Source: Burkholderiaceae bacterium 16
Lineage (GTDB): Bacteria; Pseudomonadota; Gammaproteobacteria; Burkholderiales; Burkholderiaceae
Reading direction: 5' to 3'
NCBI GenBank assembly: GCA_000955785.1
Contig: JYOD01000081.1
Span: 1 to 42,289, forward strand
Length of the DNA: 42,289 bases
Positions within the stretch are counted from its first letter, which is position 1, and each line of letters starts with the position of its first letter. This document shows positions 24,429-32,408 of the stretch, one piece after another. Made by a program: the position numbers and the translations under genes. The notes beneath the pieces are model-generated. The model saw nothing but the letters and a program-made list of their open reading frames with translations. It was not told the origin of the DNA and ran no database searches.

Positions 24429-25271
24429 TCAGAAGGGACGATCGCCCTTGATGGTGGCGCGTTCCATCCTGCGCGGCGCCGGCCAGTAGTCGCTCACCGC
24501 GTAGTGCTGTGTCGCCACGTTGTCCCAGATAGCGACACTGTTCGGCTTCCAGCGGAAGCGCACCTGGTACTCCGGAATCGCCGCCTGGCTGAGCAGGTAG
24601 TTCAGCAGCAGGCTCGCGCCCGGGGTCTTGTCCTGCCCGACGCGCACATTCTCCGGTGTATGGTAGTTGATGAAGTGTGTCGCGAACGGTCCCACGTACA
24701 GGATCTTTTCTCCCGTCTCAGGGTGCGTCCTGACCACCGGGTGGTCCACCAGCGGGTTCTTTCGCACCAGTTCCTCCCGCTCCTCCGTCGTCATGATCGC
24801 GCCAAACGAATGCTCGATCCCGTGCTTGGCACGCAGGCCCGCGATCTTCTGCTTGATCTCTTCCGGCAAGTTCTTGTACGCGTCCACCATGTTCACCCAA
24901 ATGGTGTCGCCACCCACGTCGGGACACGAAATGCAGCGCAGCACCGCGCCCTTGGGCGGGCTCGCCCGCCACGACGCATCGGTGTGGTAGGTGTTCTCGA
25001 AGTGGTCCCGCTTGTCACTCTTGTAGATCTCGATCAGGCCAGGGTATCCCGGCACCGTATTGTTGACAGGGTGGTCTTCCAGGTCACCGAAGCGCCTGGC
25101 GAACGCAACATGGTCGGCGCGCGTAATGTCCTGGTCGCGGAAGAACAGCACCCGGTGCTTCAACAGTAGTGCCTTGATCTCCGCGAACAGCGAATCGTCC
25201 CGCGCCACATCGGCGAGACTCACACCCGACAGTTCGGCACCAATCGAGCAGGTGAGTGGATTGATATGCAT
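24429..25271 (-). CDS. TauD/TfdA family Fe(II)/2-oxoglutarate dioxygenase
   Basis: A 280-residue enzyme of the TauD/TfdA family, which couples decarboxylation of 2-oxoglutarate to hydroxylation of a substrate. The Fe ligands are H and D in YHTDASW and H in NVATQHYAV; Arg in RRMERATI binds the 2-oxoglutarate carboxylate. TfdA and TauD act on aryloxyacetates and taurine, but the residues that set specificity cannot be read safely here. AAGGA lies 10 bases upstream of ATG 25271; the longer frame upstream is discarded. A tandem AraC-type element lies 91 bases upstream (25362-25400), and I predict it is induced together with the reductase and BKACE genes. Confidence 0.9.
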   Translation of the reverse strand: MHINPLTCSIGAELSGVSLADVARDDSLFAEIKALLLKHRVLFFRDQDITRADHVAFARRFGDLEDHPVNNTVPGYPGLIEIYKSDKRDHFENTYHTDASWRASPPKGAVLRCISCPDVGGDTIWVNMVDAYKNLPEEIKQKIAGLRAKHGIEHSFGAIMTTEEREELVRKNPLVDHPVVRTHPETGEKILYVGPFATHFINYHTPENVRVGQDKTPGASLLLNYLLSQAAIPEYQVRFRWKPNSVAIWDNVATQHYAVSDYWPAPRRMERATIKGDRPF

Positions 25272-25337
25272 AGCGAGTTTTCCTTTGGCGTATGAGTTTG
25301 ACAGGGCCGCCAGCGGGCAGCGGATAGCTTGGATTTG

Positions 25338-25400
25338 ATTGTCGGCACTAGCCACCTCACGCGCTTGACCCATCGCGCCACAACTTGGCGAGTCGCGCCA
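25338..25400 (-). promoter_or_regulatory. Predicted AraC-type tandem site and promoter for the dioxygenase
   Basis: On the minus strand, half-sites TGGCGC-N8-AA occur twice with a 20-bp period, and the element (25362-25400) ends AAGCG. A -10-like GACAAT lies at 25338-25343, 18 bases later, so the proximal half-site would overlap the -35 position. It is 32/39 identical to the element at 26550-26588. Confidence 0.72.
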
Positions 25401-25477
25401 ATGCCCTTCCCGGGGCCAATTCGCACAGGTGGGGATTCGTGGCCTGGCGATCAGTTGTAACTGGCCAGTTTCAGTAG

Positions 25478-26452
25478 TTAATCAGCAAGGAGCACGATCT
25501 TGCCCATGTGCTGACCGCTCGCGATGTACGCGTAGGCGTCGGCGATCGAATCCATCGGGAAGGTTCGGTCGATCGGGAGGCGGAGCTTGCCTTTGCGGAA
25601 AAACGGCAACAGGTCGCGCGCGCACGCCTGGACGCAATCGAGACGTTCCTGCTCGGTGCGCGTGCGGAACGTCGCCCCGATCAGATTCAGGCGATTCAGC
25701 CACAGCAGGTTGATATCGACCTGCGCAGTGCTTGCCCCACCCAGTCTCGCGAGATTGACAAGGCGCCCCTTTACCGCGAGGCTCTTGATGTGGTCCTCGA
25801 ATACCGTGCCGCCGATAGTATCGATGATGACGTCCACGCCACGCTTGTCGGTGGCCGCCATGATGGCTTCCACTTGCGAAGCACGGGATGCATTGATGCC
25901 GACATCCACCCCGAAGCCGGCGAGGCGGTCCAGCTTTGCCGCCGACCGCGACGAGGCGATCACGGGGCTGGCACCCAGTGCGGCCGCAATCATGATGGCG
26001 GCCATGCCGACACCGCCGGAGGCGCCATTGATGAACACCGATTGGCCTGCTTTCAGTTCGCCGTTGGTGATCAGCGCGTCATGGGCGGTGATGAACACAT
26101 TGGGGAAGGCGGCTGCATCGGTCCACGAGACATCCTCCGGGACCGGCATCAGCGCCAGCGGAGCAGCGACAACATATTGTGCGTGGCAGCCGCGGCCATG
26201 GCCCATCACCCGGTCGCCTTCGCGCCAGCCGCTGACTTGCTCGCCGACGCGGACGACCTCGCCCGCAAATTCGACGCCAGGGGTCATCGGGTTGCCTGCC
26301 CGATGCTCCCGCATGTACTTGATCTCGCCATAGTTGATGCCCGACGCAAAGACTCGGACCAGTACTTCATTGGGACCTGGATTCGGAACGGGAATATCCT
26401 GCACCTCGAGCCGGCCACCGTCGGCGCCTGGTATTACGCGTACTGCTTTCAT
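25478..26452 (-). CDS. Medium-chain dehydrogenase/reductase, quinone oxidoreductase type
   Basis: A 324-residue NADPH-dependent reductase of the zinc-free MDR branch. NPMTPGVEFAGEVVRVG, the substrate cleft VFASGINYGEIKYM, the cofactor motif INGASGGVGMAAI (about 146-158) and GVDVIIDTIGG are all present. The zinc-site Cys/His set of alcohol dehydrogenases is absent, so it probably reduces quinones or enoyl-type double bonds. AGGAGA precedes the ATG. The gene lies between the AraC regulator and TauD-type genes on the same strand, and a tandem AraC-type element sits 98 bases upstream. I infer it reduces or processes an intermediate of the predicted catabolic route. Confidence 0.88.
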   Translation of the reverse strand: MKAVRVIPGADGGRLEVQDIPVPNPGPNEVLVRVFASGINYGEIKYMREHRAGNPMTPGVEFAGEVVRVGEQVSGWREGDRVMGHGRGCHAQYVVAAPLALMPVPEDVSWTDAAAFPNVFITAHDALITNGELKAGQSVFINGASGGVGMAAIMIAAALGASPVIASSRSAAKLDRLAGFGVDVGINASRASQVEAIMAATDKRGVDVIIDTIGGTVFEDHIKSLAVKGRLVNLARLGGASTAQVDINLLWLNRLNLIGATFRTRTEQERLDCVQACARDLLPFFRKGKLRLPIDRTFPMDSIADAYAYIASGQHMGKIVLLAD

Positions 26453-26794
26453 CCTATCTCCTGTTTAATGGCCCAGGAGATCGGACAAATGCACGGCCAT
26501 CGCTCCCGAGCCCTGGCGCTCAGGGATTCTCGGCAGTTCCACTCTCTGCCGCTTGACGGGACGCGCCACAACTTGGCCAATCGCGTCAGCAATGCATTGG
26601 TGGGAATCGAGCACACGGCGCGTTACGTCAGGTGCCTGCAGACGAGGGATGCCGGCAATAGCCGTGCATGGGGCAGCCGTCAGTCAGACGGCGTGTATTG
26701 ATGGCGAGTATTGATGGGTGGTGCCTGGCCCGGGGTATCGATGCGGATCAGCCGGTCAGGGGGAGGGCCACAGTAGTGACAAGGCCAGCCCCGA
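26453..26794. other. Promoter region of the reductase gene, no coding sequence
   Basis: 342 bases between the reductase start and the AraC regulator's stop. It holds the AraC-type promoter at 26526-26588. A 10-bp direct repeat GTATTGATGG also occurs at 26695-26704 and 26708-26717, of unknown meaning. No credible gene was found. Confidence 0.6.
26526..26588 (-). promoter_or_regulatory. Predicted AraC-type tandem site and promoter for the reductase
   Basis: On the minus strand, TGACGC-N8-AA then TGGCGC-N8-AA with a 20-bp period, ending AAGCG (26550-26588). GAGAAT at 26526-26531 lies 18 bases further on as the -10. It has the same layout as the dioxygenase promoter, and the start codon is 98 bases from the element. 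Confidence 0.72.
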
Positions 26795-27796
26795 TCACAC
26801 GAGCAAGTCGCCTCGCCAGCGAGTCGGCGACTTGCCAAATTGCGCGCTGAACCAGCGAGAGAAGGTGCTTACCTCGGAGAATCCAACCAGGAGCGCGACC
26901 TGGGACACGGGATATCGCTGGTCCCCAAGGTAGCGGATAGCCAGGCCGCGCCGGACGTCGTTCACCAGGGAGGAGAACTCTTCGCCTTCCTGCTCAAGCC
27001 GGCGTTGCAGCGTGCGGGCGCTCAGTCCGAGCCTCTCGCCAACCTTGTCAATGCCGCTTCGCCCCTGCGGCAAGAGCAGGTGGACCGCCCGACGCGCATT
27101 GGACGCCATGGAAACCTGTCTGCCGAGCGAATTCTGGTCAAGCAACTCCTTGGCGTAGCGGGAGAGGTTCACGTCGCCCAGCGGATTGCGCCGGTCAAGG
27201 TCCTGACGGTCCAATATGATGCCGTCGAAGTCGCAGCCAAATTCGACTCTCGTGTCGAACAGCCGATGGTGGATATGAAGACTTGCGGGCGCAAGATGCG
27301 AGAAGTGTACGCTGCGCGGCTTCCACCTTCCCCCAAGCATCGATTTCATCAGGCACAGCAGCGCGCCGACCGAAAGCTCGACAGGCTGCCGGCCAGGATT
27401 CGGCCTTTCCGTAATCAGCTGCTGATGGACGATGGCGATATCATCGATTTCCTCAACGTGGACGGTAACGGATTCGCTCAGAAGGTGACGATACGTCTCC
27501 AACTGCCCCAGTGCATGACGCAGCGTCGGCTGGTGCTGGAGCAGCAGGCTGACGGGACCGAAATCGGACAGCCGCCAGGCTTCAGCCATCAGCAGGCCGA
27601 CGGACGTGCAGCTGGACGCCTGCTCGGTGGATTCAAGCACCTTTGCCAGCCATGATTCCGGAACATGCAGGTCCGGCGAAAGGATACAAGACCGGTCGGC
27701 CCCGACGTGGTGGATCATGCGCTCCGGGTCGACACCCAAGGTCCGGGCAATCTCGGAGTACTTGACCAGAAGGGCGCTGCGAATCAGAGTACTCAT
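26795..27796 (-). CDS. AraC family regulator, Arabinose_bd (OruR/VirS-like) N-terminus 1
   Basis: A 333-residue activator-type regulator. The N-terminal 190 residues match the Arabinose_bd-type domain shared by OruR and VirS (LLVKYSEIARTLGVDPERM...LLMAEAWRLSDFGPVSLLLQHQPTLRHALGQL...). The C-terminal AraC domain has two helix-turn-helices, with GLSARTLQRRLEQEGEEFSSLVNDVRR and YPVSQVALLVGFSEVSTFSRWFSAQFGKSPTRWR. I start at ATG 27796; upstream codons are not domain-like. It sits in the middle of the minus-strand group, between BKACE 2 and the reductase, and is the best candidate to bind the four tandem TGNCSC elements. I saw no copy of the element directly before its own start. Confidence 0.85.
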   Translation of the reverse strand: MSTLIRSALLVKYSEIARTLGVDPERMIHHVGADRSCILSPDLHVPESWLAKVLESTEQASSCTSVGLLMAEAWRLSDFGPVSLLLQHQPTLRHALGQLETYRHLLSESVTVHVEEIDDIAIVHQQLITERPNPGRQPVELSVGALLCLMKSMLGGRWKPRSVHFSHLAPASLHIHHRLFDTRVEFGCDFDGIILDRQDLDRRNPLGDVNLSRYAKELLDQNSLGRQVSMASNARRAVHLLLPQGRSGIDKVGERLGLSARTLQRRLEQEGEEFSSLVNDVRRGLAIRYLGDQRYPVSQVALLVGFSEVSTFSRWFSAQFGKSPTRWRGDLLV

Positions 27797-28091
27797 ATGA
27801 TCACTCAGGCAAATCCTTTGGCGGCTGAATCCTTCGCCGCCCAGGCGAGGAGCAACTGCGCATGCCATCCATCACCGGCCGGCGGCGCGGCGTTGTTGCC
27901 GCAGAAGGTATCCAAGCGTTTGGGCTGTGTCAAGTCACCTATATAGTAGTTGGAATAAACACCTGCGCTTCACAGCGCATCACCTGCCGCCCGAGTTCCG
28001 TCCACTGCCTTCGTCTTGAGAGCAGTGGACCCGCTCCCACCGTCCTGCCTCCTGCCGGCAAGTTGACAACGCCCGCCGCCCGGATTCGCGC

Positions 28092-29150
28092 TCAGAACGT
28101 CTTGCGCAGGAAGCCCTGGTTGCCGCCGTTGCGATTGGGCGCGAAACCGTTCGCCTGCAGGGATTCCTCCACCGTGTCGTAGAAAACACCGATCCTGGAG
28201 ATCTCGCGCGCCTGCTTTGCGGTGGCGATCTCGCGGCCGAACTCGCGCGAGAAGCGCACCAGTTGCTCGATCTGCTTCACGGTGCTGATTTTCTCCGTGC
28301 GCGACTGGTTCCACAGGCAGTCCTCGGTGCCGCAGCGCACGTGCAAGCCCATGGCAATTCCCATCATGTTGACCGGCAGCACGTTGCGCACGTTGCTTTC
28401 CACCGTGACGACCGCGCCATCGGGCACCGCGCGCATGAAGTTGCCGAGGCTGTAGATATTGGGCGTATCCATGCCGCCGGCGATGGCCACCCAGTTCATG
28501 ACCAGCGGGCCTTTGTAGAAGCCGCGGCGCATCAGCCGCTCCACCGACTCGAAGCTGTTGAGGTTGTAGCACTGGAATGCACTCTGGATGCCCTTGGCCG
28601 TCAGGCGGCGGACGTGCTCCTCCACCCATCCTGGCTGCGCAGGCACTGTCATTTCCTTGTAGGCGTTGAAGATGGCAGGGTTCGCGCGCGAGGTGCCCTG
28701 GAAATCCGCATCTTCGGCCTGGTCGGTGACGTTCATCTGCGAGGTGTTGACGGTCACCGTGACCTGGTCCGGCGTGGGTTCCAGGTCGGCCAGCATGTGG
28801 CGGGTATCGTCAGACAGCCACTTGGCGGCCTGGCCGTCGTTTTCGGGGGCGAAGGAGATGGAACCGCCAACCTGGATGATCATCTCGGGCACCGCCTTGC
28901 GCACGCCGGCGATCAGTTCGTTGAACTTGGACAGGCGCTTGCTGCCCCGCCCATCGAGCTCGCGCACGTGCAGGTGCAGCACCGTGGCACCGGCGTTGTA
29001 GCAGTCCACCGCCTTCTGGATCTGGTCTTCCATCGTGACCGGGATGTCCTCGGGAAAGTCTTCAGGCAACCAGCCGGGTGCATAGGGCGCGGCCGTGATG
29101 ATCAGGGGCTGCTGGTTTTCGGGGAAAAGGTGGCCGTCGAGGAAATTCAT
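28092..29150 (-). CDS. Beta-keto acid cleavage enzyme (BKACE, DUF849) 2
   Basis: A 352-residue BKACE family enzyme, longer than the one at 12219 by about 40 residues. H59 and H61 in VLHLHVRE are Zn ligands, and Glu in CGTEDCLW is the third. The predicted reaction is cleavage of a beta-keto acid with acetyl-CoA to acetoacetate and a new acyl-CoA. GGAGAA precedes the ATG. The N-terminal insertion (GWLPEDFPEDIPVTMEDQ) and the C-terminal tail set it apart from the first copy, so the two probably have different substrates. A tandem AraC-type site lies 69 bases upstream (29219-29258). It is divergent from the Bug receptor and acyl-CoA ligase genes. Confidence 0.9.
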   Translation of the reverse strand: MNFLDGHLFPENQQPLIITAAPYAPGWLPEDFPEDIPVTMEDQIQKAVDCYNAGATVLHLHVRELDGRGSKRLSKFNELIAGVRKAVPEMIIQVGGSISFAPENDGQAAKWLSDDTRHMLADLEPTPDQVTVTVNTSQMNVTDQAEDADFQGTSRANPAIFNAYKEMTVPAQPGWVEEHVRRLTAKGIQSAFQCYNLNSFESVERLMRRGFYKGPLVMNWVAIAGGMDTPNIYSLGNFMRAVPDGAVVTVESNVRNVLPVNMMGIAMGLHVRCGTEDCLWNQSRTEKISTVKQIEQLVRFSREFGREIATAKQAREISRIGVFYDTVEESLQANGFAPNRNGGNQGFLRKTF

Positions 29151-29194
29151 GGTGGTTCTCCAGGGGGAAGGGCTGCTGCCGGTTTGGTCCCCTG

Positions 29195-29258
29195 AGTATC
29201 TTGAGCACCAGCAATTCCCGCTTGCTAATCCGGGACATTCATTTGCTTACTTGGGACA
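29195..29258 (-). promoter_or_regulatory. Predicted AraC-type tandem site and promoter for BKACE 2
   Basis: On the minus strand, TGTCCC occurs twice with a 21-bp period, each followed by N8-AA, and the element ends AAGCG (29219-29258). GATACT at 29195-29200 follows after 18 bases as the -10. It differs from the other three elements by one extra base between the half-sites. Confidence 0.58.
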
Positions 29259-29279
29259 AGGGCCAGCCGGCACATCGGT

Positions 29280-29343
29280 TGTCGCGATCCGCAAGATTCT
29301 GTCGTGCGATGCAAAGCGCCCGGAGGAGCGAGCCCACTAGAAT
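29280..29343 (+). promoter_or_regulatory. Predicted AraC-type tandem site and promoter for the Bug receptor operon
   Basis: TGTCGC-N8-A then TGTCGT-N8-AA, with a 20-bp period, ending AAGCG (29280-29318). TAGAAT at 29338-29343 follows after 19 bases. It is back to back with the BKACE 2 element, 21 bases apart, making a true divergent control region. The predicted transcript has a leader of about 200 bases. Confidence 0.66.
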
Positions 29344-29438
29344 TTGCTCGAAGGCCATATCAGAGCCGGGCCGCAGCATCGAAGCATGCCGGTTGGCCCA
29401 GGAGCCAAGAGACTCTACCAACACAATAGGAGCGAGAC

Positions 29439-29561
29439 ATGCAGCTTCCCGACGACTCTCCACATAGGGCGCCAAGTCTATCCCGCCAGGGTCCTTGCCG
29501 CCGGAAGTACCCGGTCGCCACAGCCGGCAAGCAGCTGGCACCACGAAAGGAACTGCGATGA
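29439..29561 (+). CDS. Possible 40-residue leader frame coupled to the Bug receptor
   Basis: ATG 29439 has AGGAG 6 bases upstream, and its TGA stop overlaps the receptor start in the arrangement ATGA. The product would be a basic 40-residue peptide (MQLPDDSPHRAPSLSRQGPC then Arg/Lys-rich) with no recognised domain. The arrangement suggests translational coupling or a leader peptide; no family support is available. Confidence 0.35.
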   Translation: MQLPDDSPHRAPSLSRQGPCRRKYPVATAGKQLAPRKELR

Positions 29562-30550
29562 AGCGCGTCCCCCTGATTGCACGCCAGACGCTGGCGCTCG
29601 CGATTGCAGTTGTTCCACTGCTGTCGACCGCGCCAGCGGCGAATGCCGCCGAGTGGCCTGCCAAGCCCGTGCGGATCATCGTTGCCGCACCTCCGGGCGG
29701 CACGGCCGATATCGTGGCGCGCCTCTTCGCGCATGCGCTGCAAAGCCCGCTTGGACAGACTGTGATCGTCGACAACAAAGCCGGCGCGGCGGGAACCATC
29801 GGCGTCCATGGCCTGCTGTCGGCACCACGGGACGGATACACATTCCTGCTGATTCAAAAGGGCATTGCCTCGGAAGTGCCCCACGCCATGCATGTGTCTT
29901 ACGATCCGTTCAAGGACATTGTTCCGATTGCGCAGCTTACCCGGCAGGGTCTCGTGCTCGTCGGCCATCCCGGCCTGCCCGCGAAAAACCTCGGCGAACT
30001 GATCACGTATGTCAAAGCGAATCCGGGTAAGGTCGACTATGCGAATTTCGGTGTCGGCCTGCGTGGCCAGACCATCGGCGTGCAATTCAATCGTCTTGCT
30101 GGACTGACGACGGGCACCGTGAGCTACAAGGGGTCGCCACCTGCGCTGCAAGACGTGATGGGGGGGCACGTTCCGCTCATGTTCGACGGTCCGGCAACTT
30201 CGCTTCCATTCATCAAGTCAGGGAAGCTCAGGGCATTTGCCATTGCCTACCCCAAGCGGATTCCCGCGCTGCCTGATCTTCCGACCTTCGCCGAGCTGGG
30301 ATTTCCAGACCTCAAGGAAGTCAGCTGGATGGCGCTCTGGTCGGCGCCAGGCGTACCGCCAGCCGTGGTGGCCAAGATGCGCGACGCCACGCTCAAGGCA
30401 ATGCAAACGCCCGAGATCCGGCAGAAGATCGAAGACCTCGGTATGGAGGTTGGTTCACCGGCTACCAGTGAAGAGCTTTCCGTAGACGTGCGTGAATCCT
30501 ACGAACGGCAGGGCAAGCTATTGCGCTCGATCAACTTCAAGCCCGAATGA
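29558..30550 (+). CDS. Bug/TctC family tripartite tricarboxylate-type solute receptor
   Basis: A 330-residue periplasmic binding protein. The signal peptide runs from MKRVPLIARQTLALAIAVVP to ANA (cut near residue 30). The mature protein opens with EWPAKPVRIIVAAPPGGTADIVAR, the Bug signature, followed by VDNKAGAAGTIG and later FDGPATSLPFIKSGKLRAFAI. Bug receptors bind carboxylates and similar small acids; most in Burkholderiales are orphans without nearby TctA/TctB membrane subunits, as here. AAGGA lies 6 bases before ATG 29558. The gene is read from an AraC-type promoter and precedes the acyl-CoA ligase by 65 bases, so it probably captures the acid that the ligase activates. Confidence 0.9.
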   Translation: MKRVPLIARQTLALAIAVVPLLSTAPAANAAEWPAKPVRIIVAAPPGGTADIVARLFAHALQSPLGQTVIVDNKAGAAGTIGVHGLLSAPRDGYTFLLIQKGIASEVPHAMHVSYDPFKDIVPIAQLTRQGLVLVGHPGLPAKNLGELITYVKANPGKVDYANFGVGLRGQTIGVQFNRLAGLTTGTVSYKGSPPALQDVMGGHVPLMFDGPATSLPFIKSGKLRAFAIAYPKRIPALPDLPTFAELGFPDLKEVSWMALWSAPGVPPAVVAKMRDATLKAMQTPEIRQKIEDLGMEVGSPATSEELSVDVRESYERQGKLLRSINFKPE

Positions 30551-30615
30551 TGATTCAGACGCCGAAGCGCTGGCGGGGGCTCAAGCAGAGTATCAAGAAA
30601 GAGGGGGAGTAAACC

Positions 30616-32343
30616 ATGTTGCACGCAAGGCCGGATTTTCCACCGGCGCACGTAAATTCCGGTAAGGGGTCGAGCGGGATTGTGTCGCCGATTGTGTCGC
30701 CGGAAACGTCCCTCTGGTACAACCTGGAAGTCTCCGCGCGGCGTTTTCCCCGCAAGACCGCAATCCACTGCTATGGCTATGCGGTCAGCTTCAGCGATCT
30801 GCATGCGCAAGCGATGGCCATTGCGGGATGGCTTCAGCACGAAGCCGGCGTCAGGAAAGGCGACCGGGTGTTGCTGTATATGCAGAACTGCCCACAGTTT
30901 ATCATTGCCTACTACGCCATCCTGCGTGCCGGGGCGGTTGTCGTGCCGGTCAACCCAATGAACAAGGCCGACGAATTCCGTCACTACGTGATGGACAGCG
31001 CGGCCCGGGTGGTCGTGTGTGCCGCGGACGCTTTCGATACAGGGATTAGCGAGGACCTGCTGTCGGCTGGCCATATTCAACGCGCGCTGATGACCCGCTA
31101 TGCGGAAGAGCTGCCTGCTGCCGATGCAGCCCCCGAGCCTTCGCTGCCGGCATGGATGACGGCGGAGTACGAACTGCCTGCGTGGGCTGCTGGCAAGGTG
31201 TCGCTTTGGTCTGACGCGCTTGCAGCGCGGCACGTCCCCGCAGGACATGACGCCGAAGCCGACGACATGGCTGTCATGCCCTATACCTCTGGCACCACGG
31301 GCGCGCCCAAAGGGTGCATCCATACGCATCGATCCGTCATGCACAACGCGATCGGCAATGGCATCTGGTCGGCGTGCGGAGCCGGATCGGTTGTCCTTTC
31401 GGTATTGCCATTGTTTCACGTGAGCGGCATGCAGCATGGCATGAACGCGCCGATCTATTGCGGGGCTACGATTGTGATGCTGCCACGCTGGGATCGCGAG
31501 GCCGCGGGCCGGCTCATCTCGCAGCATGGCGTCACACACTGGATGGGCAATCCAACCATGGTGATCGATCTCCTTGCAAGCGCGAATCTTGAGCGATTCA
31601 ATCTCGCAACCCTGCGCCACGTTGGAGGCGGAGGCGCGGCCATGCCGCAAGCGGTCGCTGAACGCCTGAAACAACAGTTTGGGCTCAGTTATCTGGAAGG
31701 ATACGGGCTGTCGGAAACAATGGCCGCAACACACAACAATCCGAGCCATCGGCCTAAACAGCAATGTCTCGGTTTGCCGACCTTCGATACCGAAGCCCGC
31801 GTAATCGACCCGACGACGCTCAAGGTATTGCCGGTCGGCGAAGTCGGCGAAATCATCGTCAGCGGACCGCAGGTATTCAAGGGCTATTGGGGAAAGCCAG
31901 AGGCTACACGGGAGGCCTTCATCGAACTGGAAGGACGAACCTACTTCCGGACCGGCGATCTGGGCACCGTGGATGGGGACGGGTACTACTTCATCACGGA
32001 TCGCCTGAAGCGGATGATCAACGTGTCCGGATTCAAGGTATGGCCCTCTGAAGTCGAGAACCTGCTATACAAGCACCCCGCTATACAGGATGCCTGCATC
32101 ATCGGCTCCCATGACGCCTATCGCGGGGAGACAGTGAAAGCCTTGGTGGTGCTCAAGTCCACCGCGAAGGGCACAACGCCGGAAGAGATCATCGATTGGG
32201 CCAGGAAAAACATGGCGGCCTACAAGTATCCACGGGTGGTGGAATTCGTCGATGCACTGCCCAGGTCCAGCACGGGCAAAGTGATGTGGCGACAGCTGCA
32301 GGAGCTGGAAAAAAGCCGTAGCGCGGCCAATGGAAAGTCATAA
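30616..32343 (+). CDS. Acyl-CoA synthetase (AMP-forming, class I adenylate-forming)
   Basis: A 575-residue ligase that joins a carboxylic acid to CoA with ATP. Core motifs are YTSGTTGAPKGCIHTH (A3), LEGYGLSETMA (A5), YFRTGDLGTV (A7), RMINVSGFKVWPSEVE (A8) and the catalytic Lys in PRSSTGKVMWRQL (A10). GGGGGAG precedes the ATG. Overall it looks like medium or long-chain fatty-acyl or aryl-CoA ligases; the substrate is not readable. The N-terminal 20 residues carry a 12-base tandem duplication coding IVSPIVSP. It lies between the Bug receptor and the second AraC regulator, all on the plus strand with gaps of 65 bases, so they form one operon. Confidence 0.9.
   Translation: MLHARPDFPPAHVNSGKGSSGIVSPIVSPETSLWYNLEVSARRFPRKTAIHCYGYAVSFSDLHAQAMAIAGWLQHEAGVRKGDRVLLYMQNCPQFIIAYYAILRAGAVVVPVNPMNKADEFRHYVMDSAARVVVCAADAFDTGISEDLLSAGHIQRALMTRYAEELPAADAAPEPSLPAWMTAEYELPAWAAGKVSLWSDALAARHVPAGHDAEADDMAVMPYTSGTTGAPKGCIHTHRSVMHNAIGNGIWSACGAGSVVLSVLPLFHVSGMQHGMNAPIYCGATIVMLPRWDREAAGRLISQHGVTHWMGNPTMVIDLLASANLERFNLATLRHVGGGGAAMPQAVAERLKQQFGLSYLEGYGLSETMAATHNNPSHRPKQQCLGLPTFDTEARVIDPTTLKVLPVGEVGEIIVSGPQVFKGYWGKPEATREAFIELEGRTYFRTGDLGTVDGDGYYFITDRLKRMINVSGFKVWPSEVENLLYKHPAIQDACIIGSHDAYRGETVKALVVLKSTAKGTTPEEIIDWARKNMAAYKYPRVVEFVDALPRSSTGKVMWRQLQELEKSRSAANGKS
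30678..30701 (+). repeat. 12-bp tandem duplication inside the acyl-CoA ligase
   Basis: GATTGTGTCGCC occurs twice head to tail (30678-30689 and 30690-30701), encoding a repeated Ile-Val-Ser-Pro in the poorly conserved N-terminus. It keeps the reading frame. Confidence 0.7.
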
Positions 32344-32408
32344 CGCAACGAGCAATGCGCAGCACGGGCGGCGCATCGTCAGGGTGCGCCGAGGCGTTGG
32401 CGGAATCT

